Numbered from the stretch's first letter, positions 17,062 to 25,360 are shown. The stretch is DNA of 64,000 nt from Micrococcus endophyticus (GCF_014205115.1 NZ_JACHMW010000001.1:1550001-1614000); one strand, 5' to 3'. Notes: a model not told the origin generated them from the sequence alone. A program made the numbers and translations.

Positions 17062-17700
17062 ATGCTGACCGCCGAGAAGACGCACCTGCTGCTCACCCGC
17101 GAGGACGGGCGCTCCGAGAGCCCCTCCCACCATGGCGTCGCCCTGGCGGCGGCCGCCCTCGCGGACTACCGCGCCGCGGGCATCGTCACCGTCGAGGACG
17201 CCCCCGTGGACCGCGCCCGGGTGCTCGTCACCGCCGCCGGCGTCACCGGCCACCCCGTCCTGGACGCCCGACTGGGCAAGGTCGACGCCCTCGCGGGCAC
17301 CCCGGTGACCGCCGCCGTCGCCGCGGGCCGTCCGAACCTGCGCAAGGCCGTCATCGCCCGCCTCACCGAGACCGGGGACCTGGCCGAGCAGAAGGCCTTC
17401 ATGGCCACCCGCCACCTCCCCCGCGGGGGCACCCGGGCCGAGCTGCTCGACCGCCTGACCGCCGTGGTCCTGGACGAGCGCGAGGCCACGGACGAGGACG
17501 TGCTCCTGCTCGGCGTCCTGCAGCACCTCAACCTGGCCTGGCGCCTGCTGCCCGGCATACACGAGCGCTACGGCCGCCGCGAGCTGGTCCGTCGCGTCGA
17601 GTCCCTGACCCGCTCGGACCTGCTGGTGCAGGCCGTGCGCCGCGCCGTGGGCGGCACCGCCGCGGCCGTCACCGCGGCCGCCGCCGGCTCGCTGGCCTGA
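17062..17700 (+). CDS. GPP34 (GOLPH3-like) family protein
   Basis: The 212-residue, largely helical protein opens MLTAEKTHLLLTRED, the typical start of the GPP34 family, and continues with HHGVALAAAALADY and ARLGKVDALAG. The eukaryotic relatives GOLPH3/Vps74 bind phosphatidylinositol-4-phosphate on Golgi membranes; bacterial members, common in actinobacteria, have no settled function. There is no signal peptide or membrane helix. It is preceded by a leaderless promoter and followed by a terminator, so it is transcribed alone. Confidence 0.82.
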   Translation: MLTAEKTHLLLTREDGRSESPSHHGVALAAAALADYRAAGIVTVEDAPVDRARVLVTAAGVTGHPVLDARLGKVDALAGTPVTAAVAAGRPNLRKAVIARLTETGDLAEQKAFMATRHLPRGGTRAELLDRLTAVVLDEREATDEDVLLLGVLQHLNLAWRLLPGIHERYGRRELVRRVESLTRSDLLVQAVRRAVGGTAAAVTAAAAGSLA

Positions 17701-17726
17701 GCCTGCGCGCCGGGCCCCCGACGACG

Positions 17727-17765
17727 AGCGGCCTCCCCGACGCAGGACGCGTCGAGGAGGCCGCT
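17727..17765. terminator. Bidirectional terminator between GPP34 and ilvA
   Basis: A 17-base stem (17727-17743 with 17749-17765, one mismatch) with a 5-base loop lies between two convergent genes. Confidence 0.8.
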
Positions 17766-17782
17766 GCGGCGTGCGGTGCCGG

Positions 17783-19132
17783 TCAGTGGATCGGCACCGG
17801 GCTGTAGCCCGCCTCCCGGAGGGCCTCGAGGACGGCCGCCGAGTGCTCGGGGCCGCGCGTCTCCATGTCGATGGTGATGTGCACGCCGCCCATGGACAGC
17901 TCCGGGCCCACCCGGGTGTGGTCCACGCGCACCACGTTGGCGTCCGAGTCCGCGATGATCCGCGAGATGGTCGCGAGCTCGCCCGGGCGGTCCCGCAGCG
18001 GGATCCGCACCGTCATGTAGCGGCCCGCGGCCGAGAGGCCGGACTGGACGGACTTCAGCAGCAGCATCGGGTCGATGTTGCCGCCGGAGAGCACGGCCAC
18101 GGTGGAGCCCAGCTCGAAGCCGAGGTCCGCCGTGCGGCCGGCCAGCAGCGCGGCCACGCCGACGGCGCCCGCCGGCTCCACCACGAGCTTGGCGCGCTCG
18201 AGCAGGTGCACGAGGGCGGCGGCGATCTCGTCGTCCGTCACCGTGACGACGGCGTCCACCAGCTCGGCCGTGATCCGCAGGGGCAGGTTGCCCGGCTTGC
18301 CGACCGCGATGCCGTCCGCGATGGTGGACACGCTCTCCAGCACCTGGACGCGGCCCTCCTCGAGGGAGCCCGGGAACGCGGCGGCCGTGGCCGCCTGCAC
18401 CCCGATGACCCGCACCGTGCGGCCGCGGCGCCGGGCCGCCTCCTTCAGGGCCACGGCGGTGCCGGCGATCAGCCCGCCGCCACCGATGCCCATGATCACG
18501 GTGTCCACGTCCGGCAGCGTGTCCAGGATCTCCAGGCCCACGGTGCCCTGGCCGGCGATGATCGCGGGGTCGTCGAACGGCGGGATGAACACGGCGCCGG
18601 TCTCGGCGGCCCACCGCTGGGCCTCGGCGAGGGACTCGTCCACGGTGGAGCCGTGCAGCACGACCTCGGCGCCGTGGTCCTTGGTGGCCTGCAGCTTGGG
18701 CAGGGCCACGCCGCGGGGCATGTAGATCCGGGCGCTGATCCCCAGCTTGGCCGCGGCCAGCGCCACGCCCTGCGCGTGGTTGCCGGCCGAGGCCGCCACC
18801 ACGCCCCGCACGCGCTCCGCCTCGCTCAGCCCGGCCATGCGCACGTAGGCGCCCCGGATCTTGAACGAGCCCGCCCGCTGGAGGTTCTCGCACTTGAGGT
18901 GGACGTCCGTGCCCACCGCCCGGCTCAGCGAGCGCGACAGCTGCAGCGGCGAGACCTCCGAGACGCCCCGCAGGGTCTCCCGGGCCGCCTCGACGTCCTC
19001 GTAGGACACCGGCAGACCCTCCCAGGCCGGCTCCGCGTCGGCCGGGCGCACCCACCGGGGCCCGGCCACGGGCGCCGCGTCGGCGGCGGTCTGCACGCTC
19101 TCCTGCTCCTGCGCGACATCGCCCGCCGTCAT
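17783..19132 (-). CDS. ilvA: Threonine ammonia-lyase with ACT domain
   Basis: This PLP enzyme deaminates threonine to 2-oxobutanoate, the first step to isoleucine. The 449-residue protein has ENLQRAGSFKIRGAYV (82-97, PLP Lys91), SAGNHAQGVA (115-124) and the phosphate-binding GIGGGGLIAGTA. After the catalytic domain comes one ACT-like domain (about 365-449: TVRIPLRDRPGELATI), shorter than the E. coli IlvA double domain and closer to TdcB-ACT forms. About 45 residues of non-conserved sequence precede the core. The start ATG overlaps the AI-2E stop (ATGA); the operon order is galM-like, AI-2E, ilvA. Whether isoleucine inhibits it cannot be told. Confidence 0.93.
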   Translation of the reverse strand: MTAGDVAQEQESVQTAADAAPVAGPRWVRPADAEPAWEGLPVSYEDVEAARETLRGVSEVSPLQLSRSLSRAVGTDVHLKCENLQRAGSFKIRGAYVRMAGLSEAERVRGVVAASAGNHAQGVALAAAKLGISARIYMPRGVALPKLQATKDHGAEVVLHGSTVDESLAEAQRWAAETGAVFIPPFDDPAIIAGQGTVGLEILDTLPDVDTVIMGIGGGGLIAGTAVALKEAARRRGRTVRVIGVQAATAAAFPGSLEEGRVQVLESVSTIADGIAVGKPGNLPLRITAELVDAVVTVTDDEIAAALVHLLERAKLVVEPAGAVGVAALLAGRTADLGFELGSTVAVLSGGNIDPMLLLKSVQSGLSAAGRYMTVRIPLRDRPGELATISRIIADSDANVVRVDHTRVGPELSMGGVHITIDMETRGPEHSAAVLEALREAGYSPVPIH

Positions 19133-20343
19133 CGCAGGTCCCCGCTGGTGCCGGCGTCGTCCTCGGAGGCGAGGGCCGCGTCGTCGTGCTTCGTGGGCTC
19201 GAACACGTGCGAGCCCACCGCCTCGTCCGCCGCGCCCCCCGGCGCCAGCGCCTGGTCCGAGCGGTCCGTCAGCTGCTCGGGCGGGTCCGCCGTGAGGGCC
19301 CGGATGAAGCTGTTCACGAAGGCCAGCACGGGCACCGCGAACACGGCGCCGGCCAGGCCGAGCACGGCGGAGCCGGCGGCCACCGCGAGGAACACGGCCA
19401 GCGGGTGGAGCGCGACCGCCTTGCCCATCACGAGCGGCTGGAGCACGTTGGACTCGATCTGCTGCACCAGCAGCACCACGCCCAGCATGAGCAGGGCGTT
19501 GACCAGGCCGTTGGACATGAGCGCGAAGAGCACCGCGATCGCGCCGGTCACGGTGGCGCCGATCATGGGGATGAACGAGGCCAGGAACACCAGCACCGCC
19601 AGCGGGATGGCCAGCGGCACCCCGAGGATCAGCGCGCCCAGGCCGATGCCGACGGCGTCCACGAACGCCACGAAGATCTGCACCCGCACGTAGTTGCCCA
19701 GCGCGCGCCAGCCGGTCTGGCCGGCCCGGCCCACGGTGGCCCGGTGGGCCTTGGGCACGAAGATGAGGATGAAGCGCCAGATGCGGTCGCCGTCGTACAG
19801 GAAGAAGATCAGCGAGAAGAGGGCGATGAAGAAGCCCGCGCCGATGTTCACGGCAGTGGAGCCGAAGGTCATGGCGCTGTTGAGCAGCGTGCCCGAGTTG
19901 TCCTGGACGGTCTTCCACAGCCCCTCGAGGCCGCCGCCCGAGGTGGGGATCTCCACGCCCATGCCGGCGAGCCAGGCGATCGCGCCGTACACGGCCGTGG
20001 TCAGCTTCTCCCCCAGGTCCGAGAAGCCCTGGACGATCTGCTGACCGGCGAGGACCACGAGGCCGACCACCACCACGACCAGCAGCAGCACGCACAGCAG
20101 CGACGCCGCGATCCCGGGGAGCCCGATGCGGCGCATGCCCTCGAAGAGCGGCGCCAGCAGGGTGGCGAGGAGTGCGGCCACGAGGACGGGGATGAGCACG
20201 AGGCTCACGAAGCTGAGCAGCCACCAGAGGACGCCGAGGCCCACCAGGACCGCCACGAGCCGCCAGGACCAGGCGGCGGCCACCGTCAGCCCGTACGGGA
20301 CGTCCTTGTTGATCTTCGTCTGGGCCGCGAGGGTGGAGCTCAC
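19129..20343 (-). CDS. AI-2E family transporter
   Basis: This family of eight-helix membrane proteins contains the E. coli AI-2 exporter TqsA, but most members have unknown substrates. The 404-residue protein has paired N-terminal helices (LVAVLVGLGVLWWLL, LVLIPVLVAALLATL), a soluble middle segment (LGEKLTTAVYGAIAWL), and the conserved C-terminal half with VLVFLASFIPMIGATVTG and QQIESNVLQPLVMGKAV. The last 60 residues are an acidic cytoplasmic tail. GTG 20343 has GAGGAGAA seven bases upstream and overlaps the preceding stop. The position matches Rv1101c near glpX. Confidence 0.88.
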   Translation of the reverse strand: MSSTLAAQTKINKDVPYGLTVAAAWSWRLVAVLVGLGVLWWLLSFVSLVLIPVLVAALLATLLAPLFEGMRRIGLPGIAASLLCVLLLVVVVVGLVVLAGQQIVQGFSDLGEKLTTAVYGAIAWLAGMGVEIPTSGGGLEGLWKTVQDNSGTLLNSAMTFGSTAVNIGAGFFIALFSLIFFLYDGDRIWRFILIFVPKAHRATVGRAGQTGWRALGNYVRVQIFVAFVDAVGIGLGALILGVPLAIPLAVLVFLASFIPMIGATVTGAIAVLFALMSNGLVNALLMLGVVLLVQQIESNVLQPLVMGKAVALHPLAVFLAVAAGSAVLGLAGAVFAVPVLAFVNSFIRALTADPPEQLTDRSDQALAPGGAADEAVGSHVFEPTKHDDAALASEDDAGTSGDLR

Positions 20344-21311
20344 GAGCGGTTCTCCTCGTCTGCGTGCGGGGGGACATGCGGGGTCAGGCCCCACTGGGCG
20401 GACCAGCGGGTGCGGGGCGCGAGCCGGTGCAGGCCCTCCCCCGTGTTCAGCGCGTCCGCGGGGGCCGTCAGGGGCTCCACCGCGACGGCGACGTCGCGGC
20501 CGGGCAGCCGGTCCGTGACGAAGACGTGCGTGTACGCGAACGCGTGATCCGACCAGAGTGTCACAGCGCGCCCGTCCCCGGCGAGGAGGGTCTGACGATG
20601 ACGTCCGTCCGCGTCCGGGGCGAGCCCGGTCAGGCACACGTCCAGCGCGTCCTCACCCACGGGGCGGCCGCGGCGGAAGTCCCGGTCCGTGCCCTCCACG
20701 GGCAGGGTCTCCACCGGGATGAGGTCCTCCCCCGTGCGGATCCAGGCGTCCGCGGGCACGCGCAGGCTCAGCTCGGGGACGGGGACGTCGCCGATCCGCA
20801 GGAACGGGTGGGCGCCGAACGCCACGGGCGCGGGCGCGTCCGCGTGGTTCTCGAGCTCCTGGGTGACGGTGAGGCCGCCGTCCGCGTCCAGCTCGTACGT
20901 GACGCGGTGCGTGAGGCGGAAGGGCCAGCCGTGCTGGGGGTGGATCTCCCCGCGCAGGGTGACCGCGTGCTCCGAGGACGCCTCGGCGACGAAGTGGGTG
21001 TTGCGCAGCAGGCCGTGGATGGCGTGGCCGCGCGCGGGCTCGGTGACGTCGAGGCCCTGCTCCGCGCCACCCAGTTCCCAGCGGGCCCCGGCCACCCGGT
21101 TGGGCCACGGGCTCATCTGGATGCCGTTGCCGGCGGGCGGGATCGACTCGGGGCCGTACGGCTCGGTGAGGTCCACCCCGTGGACCCGGTAGGTGCGCAG
21201 GGCGCCGGCGAGGCCCACGGCGACGGCCTCGGCCCCGGCGCGGCGCAGGCGGTGCTGGGTGCCGGTGGCGTGCGGGGCCCCGAAGGCCTCAGCGGCGCTG
21301 GTCTCGGACAC
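20340..21311 (-). CDS. Aldose 1-epimerase family protein
   Basis: Aldose epimerases (mutarotases) interconvert anomers of sugars or act on hexose-6-phosphates. The 323-residue protein has the family motifs NGIQMSPWPNRVAGARW, GHAIHGLLRNTHF with the catalytic-type histidine, a second histidine in FGAHPFLRIG, and a late acidic segment ALDVCLTGL. AGGAG precedes GTG 21311 and a TAGATT -10 box lies about 35 bases upstream. It heads the operon with the AI-2E transporter and ilvA; why a sugar epimerase is coupled to these is not evident. Confidence 0.88.
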   Translation of the reverse strand: MSETSAAEAFGAPHATGTQHRLRRAGAEAVAVGLAGALRTYRVHGVDLTEPYGPESIPPAGNGIQMSPWPNRVAGARWELGGAEQGLDVTEPARGHAIHGLLRNTHFVAEASSEHAVTLRGEIHPQHGWPFRLTHRVTYELDADGGLTVTQELENHADAPAPVAFGAHPFLRIGDVPVPELSLRVPADAWIRTGEDLIPVETLPVEGTDRDFRRGRPVGEDALDVCLTGLAPDADGRHRQTLLAGDGRAVTLWSDHAFAYTHVFVTDRLPGRDVAVAVEPLTAPADALNTGEGLHRLAPRTRWSAQWGLTPHVPPHADEENRS

Positions 21312-21365
21312 GGGTGCTCCTTCGGTCGCGGAGACGGACCCCCTCAATCTACGCCCTGGCAGACG

Positions 21366-21404
21366 CACGCCGCCCCGGCCCTGTGGAAGGGCCGGGGCGG
21401 CGTG
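21366..21404 (-). terminator. Terminator after the Bax-inhibitor-type gene
   Basis: A perfect 16-bp GC stem (21366-21381 with 21389-21404) with a 7-base loop lies just beyond the minus-strand gene that ends at 21437. Confidence 0.8.
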
Positions 21405-21436
21405 TGCGGGGCTCCCGTCCTCGGACGGGGCGCCGG

Positions 21437-22312
21437 TCAGTCGTTGCCGCGCAGGATGGCGACGATGCGCAGGATCTCGATGTACAGCCAGATCAGGGTC
21501 ACGGTCAGGCCGAAGGCCACGGACCAGGAGTACTTCTGCGGGGCGCCGTTCTTCACGCCCACGGCGGCCATCTCGAAGTCCATCGTCAGCGAGTACGCGG
21601 CGAGCAGCACGGCGATCGCGCCGATGATCAGGCCCAGGCCGCCCTCACGCATGTTGCCGATGCCGGTCCAGGTGAGGACCATGTTGACGAGCATGAAGAC
21701 GAGGTAGCCGATCATAGCGCCCATGACGATCTTCGTCATGCGCGGGGTCGGGCGGAACTTGCCCGAGGTGTAGAGCGCCAGCATCACCGCGAACACGGAG
21801 AAGGTGCCGAGCACGGCCTGCACCACGATGCCCGGGTAGGCGCCCTCGAAGAACGCCGAGATGCCGCCCAGGAACAGGCCCTGCGCCACGGCGTAGGCCA
21901 TGATCAGCACGGGCGAGGGCTCGCGCTTGAACGCGTTGACCAGGCCCAGCACGAGGCCGGCGATCGCGCCGATGATCATCAGGCCCGGCGAGAACCAGCC
22001 CACGGCGCCCGCCACCACGACGAGCACGAGCATCAGGCCGGTCTTGCCGACGACGTCGTTGAAGGTCATCCGGCCGGTCTGCTCCGGGCCGGCGGAGGGC
22101 GCGCGGAAGGCGTCCTCCATGGACTGCTGGTGCGCGTACTGCTGGGCCGCCTGGCCGGCGCCGAACGCCTGGGCCTGGCCGTACGGGCTCTGCTGCTGGC
22201 CGTACGGGGACTGCGCGGACTGCGTCCCGCCCTGGTACCAGCCGGGCTGCGCCTGTCCGCCGCCCTGCATCTGCTGCTGGAAGTTCTGAGAGTTCATGAC
22301 CGGATTCGCCAC
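21437..22312 (-). CDS. Bax inhibitor-1/YccA-like membrane protein
   Basis: The 291-residue protein has an 85-residue Gln/Gly/Tyr-rich cytoplasmic N terminus with repeats of the SPYGQQ type, then seven membrane helices from MTFNDVVGKTGLMLVLVVVA to LTVTLIWLYIEILRIVAILRG. The helix set and the loop around FRPTPRMTKIVMGAM match the actinobacterial Bax-inhibitor-1/YccA group; the role of these is not established. GTG 22312 has AGGAG seven bases upstream, and a TAGAAT -10 box sits about 80 bases upstream. The Gln-rich head resembles that of the unrelated protein at 47626-48351. Confidence 0.85.
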   Translation of the reverse strand: MANPVMNSQNFQQQMQGGGQAQPGWYQGGTQSAQSPYGQQQSPYGQAQAFGAGQAAQQYAHQQSMEDAFRAPSAGPEQTGRMTFNDVVGKTGLMLVLVVVAGAVGWFSPGLMIIGAIAGLVLGLVNAFKREPSPVLIMAYAVAQGLFLGGISAFFEGAYPGIVVQAVLGTFSVFAVMLALYTSGKFRPTPRMTKIVMGAMIGYLVFMLVNMVLTWTGIGNMREGGLGLIIGAIAVLLAAYSLTMDFEMAAVGVKNGAPQKYSWSVAFGLTVTLIWLYIEILRIVAILRGND

Positions 22313-22547
22313 GGCTCGCTCCTTCGGGTCGCGTCGGCCCGGTCGCACGCCGCCGCAGTGAGCCGCGCTCGTGCCCCGGGGTTCAGCACGATTCTATCGG
22401 GACATCTGCGTCCGCGCGCGGGGCCGGAGCGTGAATCCGCGCCGGTTCACCGGCTGTTCACGGTGGGCGCAGAGGTGAAGCGCCCTCCTCCGCACCACAG
22501 GCCCCACCCCGTCCGGTTGACCGACGCCTCCGGCAGGGCGGCGCGCG

Positions 22548-22901
22548 TCAGGTCTGGTAGTGGGTGCGAGCGTGCAGCACATCGGCGAGGTGCGTGATCG
22601 ACCATTTCTCCAGCGCCTCCAGCGGGGCCCGGAGGCTGTGCCCGGCCTCGGTGAGCCGGTATTCCACCCGCGCTGGGACCTCCGCGTAGACCGTGCGCAT
22701 CACCAGGCCGTCCTCCTCGAGGGCGCGCAGGGTCTGGGTGAGCATCTTCTGCGAGATCCCCTCGATCCGTCGGCGCAGCTCTGAGAACCGGAGACTCTCC
22801 TCCCCCAGCGCCCCGACGATCAGGACCGTCCACTTGTCACCGATCCGGTCGAGGATATGGCGCGTCGGGCACCCCTGCTCGTAGGGATTCCCGCGCTTCA
22901 C
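22548..22901 (-). CDS. HxlR-family transcriptional regulator
   Basis: HxlR regulators are small winged-helix proteins, often redox- or aldehyde-responsive through a cysteine. The 117-residue protein has CPTRHILDRIGDKWTVLIVGAL near the N terminus (one cysteine at about residue 11, the position used by YodB/HypR types), the recognition region SELRRRIEGISQKMLTQTLR and the wing YRLTEAG. GTG 22901 is chosen because AGGAG lies ten bases upstream; a TTG eight codons earlier is less likely. It is divergent from an NAD(P)-binding oxidoreductase gene across a dyad-containing region, the classic layout of a regulator and its target. Confidence 0.88.
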   Translation of the reverse strand: MKRGNPYEQGCPTRHILDRIGDKWTVLIVGALGEESLRFSELRRRIEGISQKMLTQTLRALEEDGLVMRTVYAEVPARVEYRLTEAGHSLRAPLEALEKWSITHLADVLHARTHYQT

Positions 22902-22915
22902 TTCTGTCTGACTCC

Positions 22916-22970
22916 TGGTTACCAAAAGGTGCCTACTTCCCGAACGTCGCCTGGTCTCCTACAGTAACCA
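22916..22970. promoter_or_regulatory. Divergent promoter region with TGGTTAC / GTAACCA dyad
   Basis: TGGTTAC (22916-22922) and its exact reverse complement GTAACCA (22964-22970) bracket the region between hxlR and the oxidoreductase gene. The right half overlaps a -10-like TACAGT (22960-22965); the left half overlaps the hxlR leader. This is the expected operator site for the regulator, by inference. Confidence 0.45.
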
Positions 22971-23008
22971 CCACCCACTGATCTCACCAGGGATGGAGAA
23001 GCACCGAG

Positions 23009-23644
23009 ATGACTGCAATCACTGTTGTCGGAGGAACGGGATACGCGGGAGCCGCGATCGTCACCGAGGCCGCGCGGCGCGGCCACACCGTCACGGCCAT
23101 CAGTCGAACGGCCCCCGGAACACAGGCCGAGGGCGTCGACTACGTCACCGGCGACCTCACCCAGTCCGTCCCCGACATCGCGGGTGCGGAGGTCGTCGTC
23201 GCCGCGCTCTCACCGCGAGGGGACAATGCGGGCAGGCTACGGGACGCCTACCGTTCGCTCGCCCAGGCGGCGGCCACGAACGGCGCCCGGTTCGTCGCGA
23301 TCGGGGGATTCAGCTCTCTCCGCCCGGCGGAGGGCGCCCCGCGATTCGTCGAGGGCGGTGACCTGCCCCCGGAGTTCGCCGCCGAAGCACGGGAGATGAA
23401 CGACATCCTCGCAGACCTCGCCACGGGCTCAGTCGACGTGGACTGGCTGTTCGTCAGCCCAGCCGCAGAGTTCGGCTCCCACGTGCCCGGGGAAGCGCTC
23501 GGACGCTACCGCGTCTCCGGCGAGGTCGCGCTGTTCGACCAGGACGGGAAGTCCGCGATCAGCGGCGCCGACTTCGCCCGCGCCGTCCTCGATGAGATCG
23601 AGACGCCCACCCACCACCGGGCGCAGATCCACTTCGCGTATTGA
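23009..23644 (+). CDS. NAD(P)-binding oxidoreductase, NmrA/atypical SDR type
   Basis: The 211-residue protein is a Rossmann fold of the atypical SDR group: ITVVGGTGYAGAAIV (4-18) is the nucleotide-binding loop, TGDLTQ marks the second strand region, and FVAIGGFSS and DWLFVSPAAEFG follow. The catalytic YxxxK of classical SDRs is not evident. Such genes are frequent partners of HxlR regulators and are thought to reduce quinones or reactive carbonyls; the substrate is unknown. By eye it uses more A/T-ending codons than most neighbours, hinting at a later acquisition together with hxlR. Confidence 0.85.
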   Translation: MTAITVVGGTGYAGAAIVTEAARRGHTVTAISRTAPGTQAEGVDYVTGDLTQSVPDIAGAEVVVAALSPRGDNAGRLRDAYRSLAQAAATNGARFVAIGGFSSLRPAEGAPRFVEGGDLPPEFAAEAREMNDILADLATGSVDVDWLFVSPAAEFGSHVPGEALGRYRVSGEVALFDQDGKSAISGADFARAVLDEIETPTHHRAQIHFAY

Positions 23645-23713
23645 CGTCCCCGGGGCCTCTCCGCACGGATGAGGCGCAGGAGGCACTCACCGGGGCCGCG
23701 AACGCCGACACGT

Positions 23714-23753
23714 CTCGAACCGCAGCCCGTGATCCTCTGGACTGCGGTTCGAG
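23714..23753. repeat. 12-bp inverted repeat resembling a tRNA T-arm
   Basis: CTCGAACCGCAG (23714-23725) and its reverse complement (23742-23753) flank a 16-base loop between the oxidoreductase stop and the 3' end of the tRNA gene. It may terminate both transcripts. The arms resemble the tRNA's own T-arm, so a duplicated attachment remnant is another possibility. Confidence 0.55.
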
Positions 23754-23767
23754 CCGTGCGCGTGGCG

Positions 23768-23841
23768 TGCCCCCGGCGGGACTCGAACCCGCAACACGCC
23801 GATTTTAAGTCGGCCGCCTCTGCCAGTTGGGCCACGGGGGC
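23768..23841 (-). tRNA. tRNA with anticodon UAA (Leu), short variable loop
   Basis: The 74-base gene folds as a cloverleaf: acceptor GCCCCCG/CGGGGGC, a D arm with the loop AACTGGCAGA, anticodon stem GCCGA/TCGGC with loop CTTAAAA (anticodon TAA, reading UUA), variable loop GTGTT, and T arm GCGGG-TTCGAGT-CCCGC. The discriminator base is A, as for leucine tRNAs; CCA is not encoded. Leucine tRNAs normally have a long class II variable arm, but this one has only five bases, so either the charging is unusual or the class assignment is. UUA is almost absent from this genome segment. Confidence 0.9.
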
Positions 23842-23878
23842 GTGGCGGGCCCGTGGACGCGGGCCCGGGTGCGGACGA

Positions 23879-23915
23879 CGCCGGCCCCGTCCGATGCGCT
23901 CGGACGGGGCCGGCG
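23879..23915 (-). terminator. Terminator after ndh
   Basis: A perfect 15-bp stem (23879-23893 with 23901-23915) and 7-base loop follow the ndh stop on the minus strand, separating it from the tRNA gene. Confidence 0.8.
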
Positions 23916-23932
23916 GCCCGCTGGCTGCAGGA

Positions 23933-25348
23933 TCAGCCCTTCGAGGACTCGAGGGCCCGCTTCCGCTCGAAGCGGCCGGGCTCGAGCTCGACGCCGGCGG
24001 CACGACGGAACGCGTTGAACGGGCGGTCCTGGCCCTCCACCGAGGTGGAGTCGCGGCCGAACAGGGTCTCGGCGACCCAGCCCGCGAAGATCCGGAAGCG
24101 GCGGTCCAGGGTGGGCATCGCGTAGGCGTGGTAGCCGCGGTGCGCCAGGAAGGCGGCCGGGCCGGAGATCTTCACGCCGAGGGGGTTGCCCACGCCCTTG
24201 AAGAAGCCCAGGCCGGCGACGGTGCCGAGGGACTTGTGCACGTACTCCTGCACCTCGCCCTCGCCGTGGCGCACGGCCAGGTAGTTGGCGGCCAGCTGCT
24301 TGGCCTGACGGCCGGCGTGCTGGGCGTTGGGGACGCAGAAGCCGCCGGGGCCGGCGCCCGTGAGGTCCGGCACGGCGCAGACGTCGCCGCAGCCCCAGGC
24401 GCCCTCGAGCACGCCGCCCTGGCCGTCCTTGACCTGCAGGGTGGCGGTGACCTCGATGCGGCCGCGCTCCTCCACCGGGAAGTCGGTCTGCTTGGCCACG
24501 GAGTTGGCGGCCACGCCGGCGGTCCACACGAGGGTGTCGGCGCCGAAGCGCTCCTTCTCGGACTTGTCCTTCATGTCCACGAGGGTCATGATCCCGTCCG
24601 TGGCGTCGCCCAGCGAGGTGTTCAGCAGGACCTCGATGCCGCGGTCCTTCAGGTGCTCCACCACGCCGGCGGCCTGGTCCTCGGAGACCTCGGGCATGAT
24701 GCGGCCCATGGCCTCGACGAGGGCGATGCGCACCTCGGACTGGGACACGCGCGGGTCGCGAGAGACGGCGGTGCGGATCAGGTGCTCCATCTCGCCGACG
24801 GTCTCGACGCCGGCGAAGCCGCCGCCGACGACCACGAAGGTCAGGGCGCGACGGCGGGCCTCGGCGTCCACCATCAGGGAGGCGGCGTCCAGGCGCTCGA
24901 GGATCTGGTTGCGCAGGGCCTCGGCCTCCTCGACGGTCTTCAGGCCGATGCCGTGCTCGCCCAGGCCGGCGATCGGGAAGACGCGGGTGGTGGCGCCGGC
25001 GGTCATCACGACGTCCTGGTAGGGCACCTCGAACTCGTGGCCGTCCTCGCCGCGCACGGTGGCCACGCGGCGGGCGTGCTCCACCTTCACGACCGCGCCG
25101 CGCAGCACCTCGGAGTCCTTGAGGTGGGTGGCGAGGTCCACAACGACGTTGCGGCCGTCGATGTGGCCGCCCACGACCTCGGGGAGGAAGGGCTGGTACG
25201 TCATGTACGGCAGCGGGTCCACCACGGTCACGACGCCGCCGGCGTCCTTGACCTTCTTCTGCAGCTCCTTGGCGATGTGGAACCCGGCGTAGCCGCCGCC
25301 GACGATCAGCAGGCGCGGCTTGGGGGACAGTTCAGGGGTGAGAGACAT
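23933..25348 (-). CDS. ndh: Type II NADH:quinone oxidoreductase (NDH-2)
   Basis: NDH-2 is a peripheral membrane flavoprotein that oxidises NADH and reduces menaquinone without pumping protons. The 471-residue protein has the FAD loop VGGGYAGFHIA (16-26), the NAD loop VVVGGGFAGVETVGE (172-186), and the quinone-site region WGCGDVCAVPD with CVPNAQHAGRQAKQLA. The C-terminal part (ETLFGRDSTSVEG) provides membrane attachment. ATG 25348 is leaderless: TAGACT ends six bases upstream. No complex I genes are present, so NDH-2 may be the main NADH entry point, working with SdhCDAB. Confidence 0.95.
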   Translation of the reverse strand: MSLTPELSPKPRLLIVGGGYAGFHIAKELQKKVKDAGGVVTVVDPLPYMTYQPFLPEVVGGHIDGRNVVVDLATHLKDSEVLRGAVVKVEHARRVATVRGEDGHEFEVPYQDVVMTAGATTRVFPIAGLGEHGIGLKTVEEAEALRNQILERLDAASLMVDAEARRRALTFVVVGGGFAGVETVGEMEHLIRTAVSRDPRVSQSEVRIALVEAMGRIMPEVSEDQAAGVVEHLKDRGIEVLLNTSLGDATDGIMTLVDMKDKSEKERFGADTLVWTAGVAANSVAKQTDFPVEERGRIEVTATLQVKDGQGGVLEGAWGCGDVCAVPDLTGAGPGGFCVPNAQHAGRQAKQLAANYLAVRHGEGEVQEYVHKSLGTVAGLGFFKGVGNPLGVKISGPAAFLAHRGYHAYAMPTLDRRFRIFAGWVAETLFGRDSTSVEGQDRPFNAFRRAAGVELEPGRFERKRALESSKG

Positions 25349-25354
25349 ACGGCC

Positions 25355-25360
25355 AGTCTA
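25355..25360 (-). promoter_or_regulatory. -10 box TAGACT of ndh (leaderless)
   Basis: On the minus strand TAGACT ends six bases before the ndh ATG with no ribosome-binding site. Confidence 0.55.

Noticed and set aside
17783-20377. A single 864-codon frame that would fuse ilvA with upstream sequence
   Set aside because: The AI-2E transporter occupies a different frame over 19129-20343 and has a strong ribosome-binding site; ilvA starts at 19132 with an ATGA overlap.
22548-23841. Integrated mobile element at the tRNA gene
   Set aside because: No integrase, excisionase or transposase gene and no exact duplicated tRNA end; kept only as a weak islet hypothesis.
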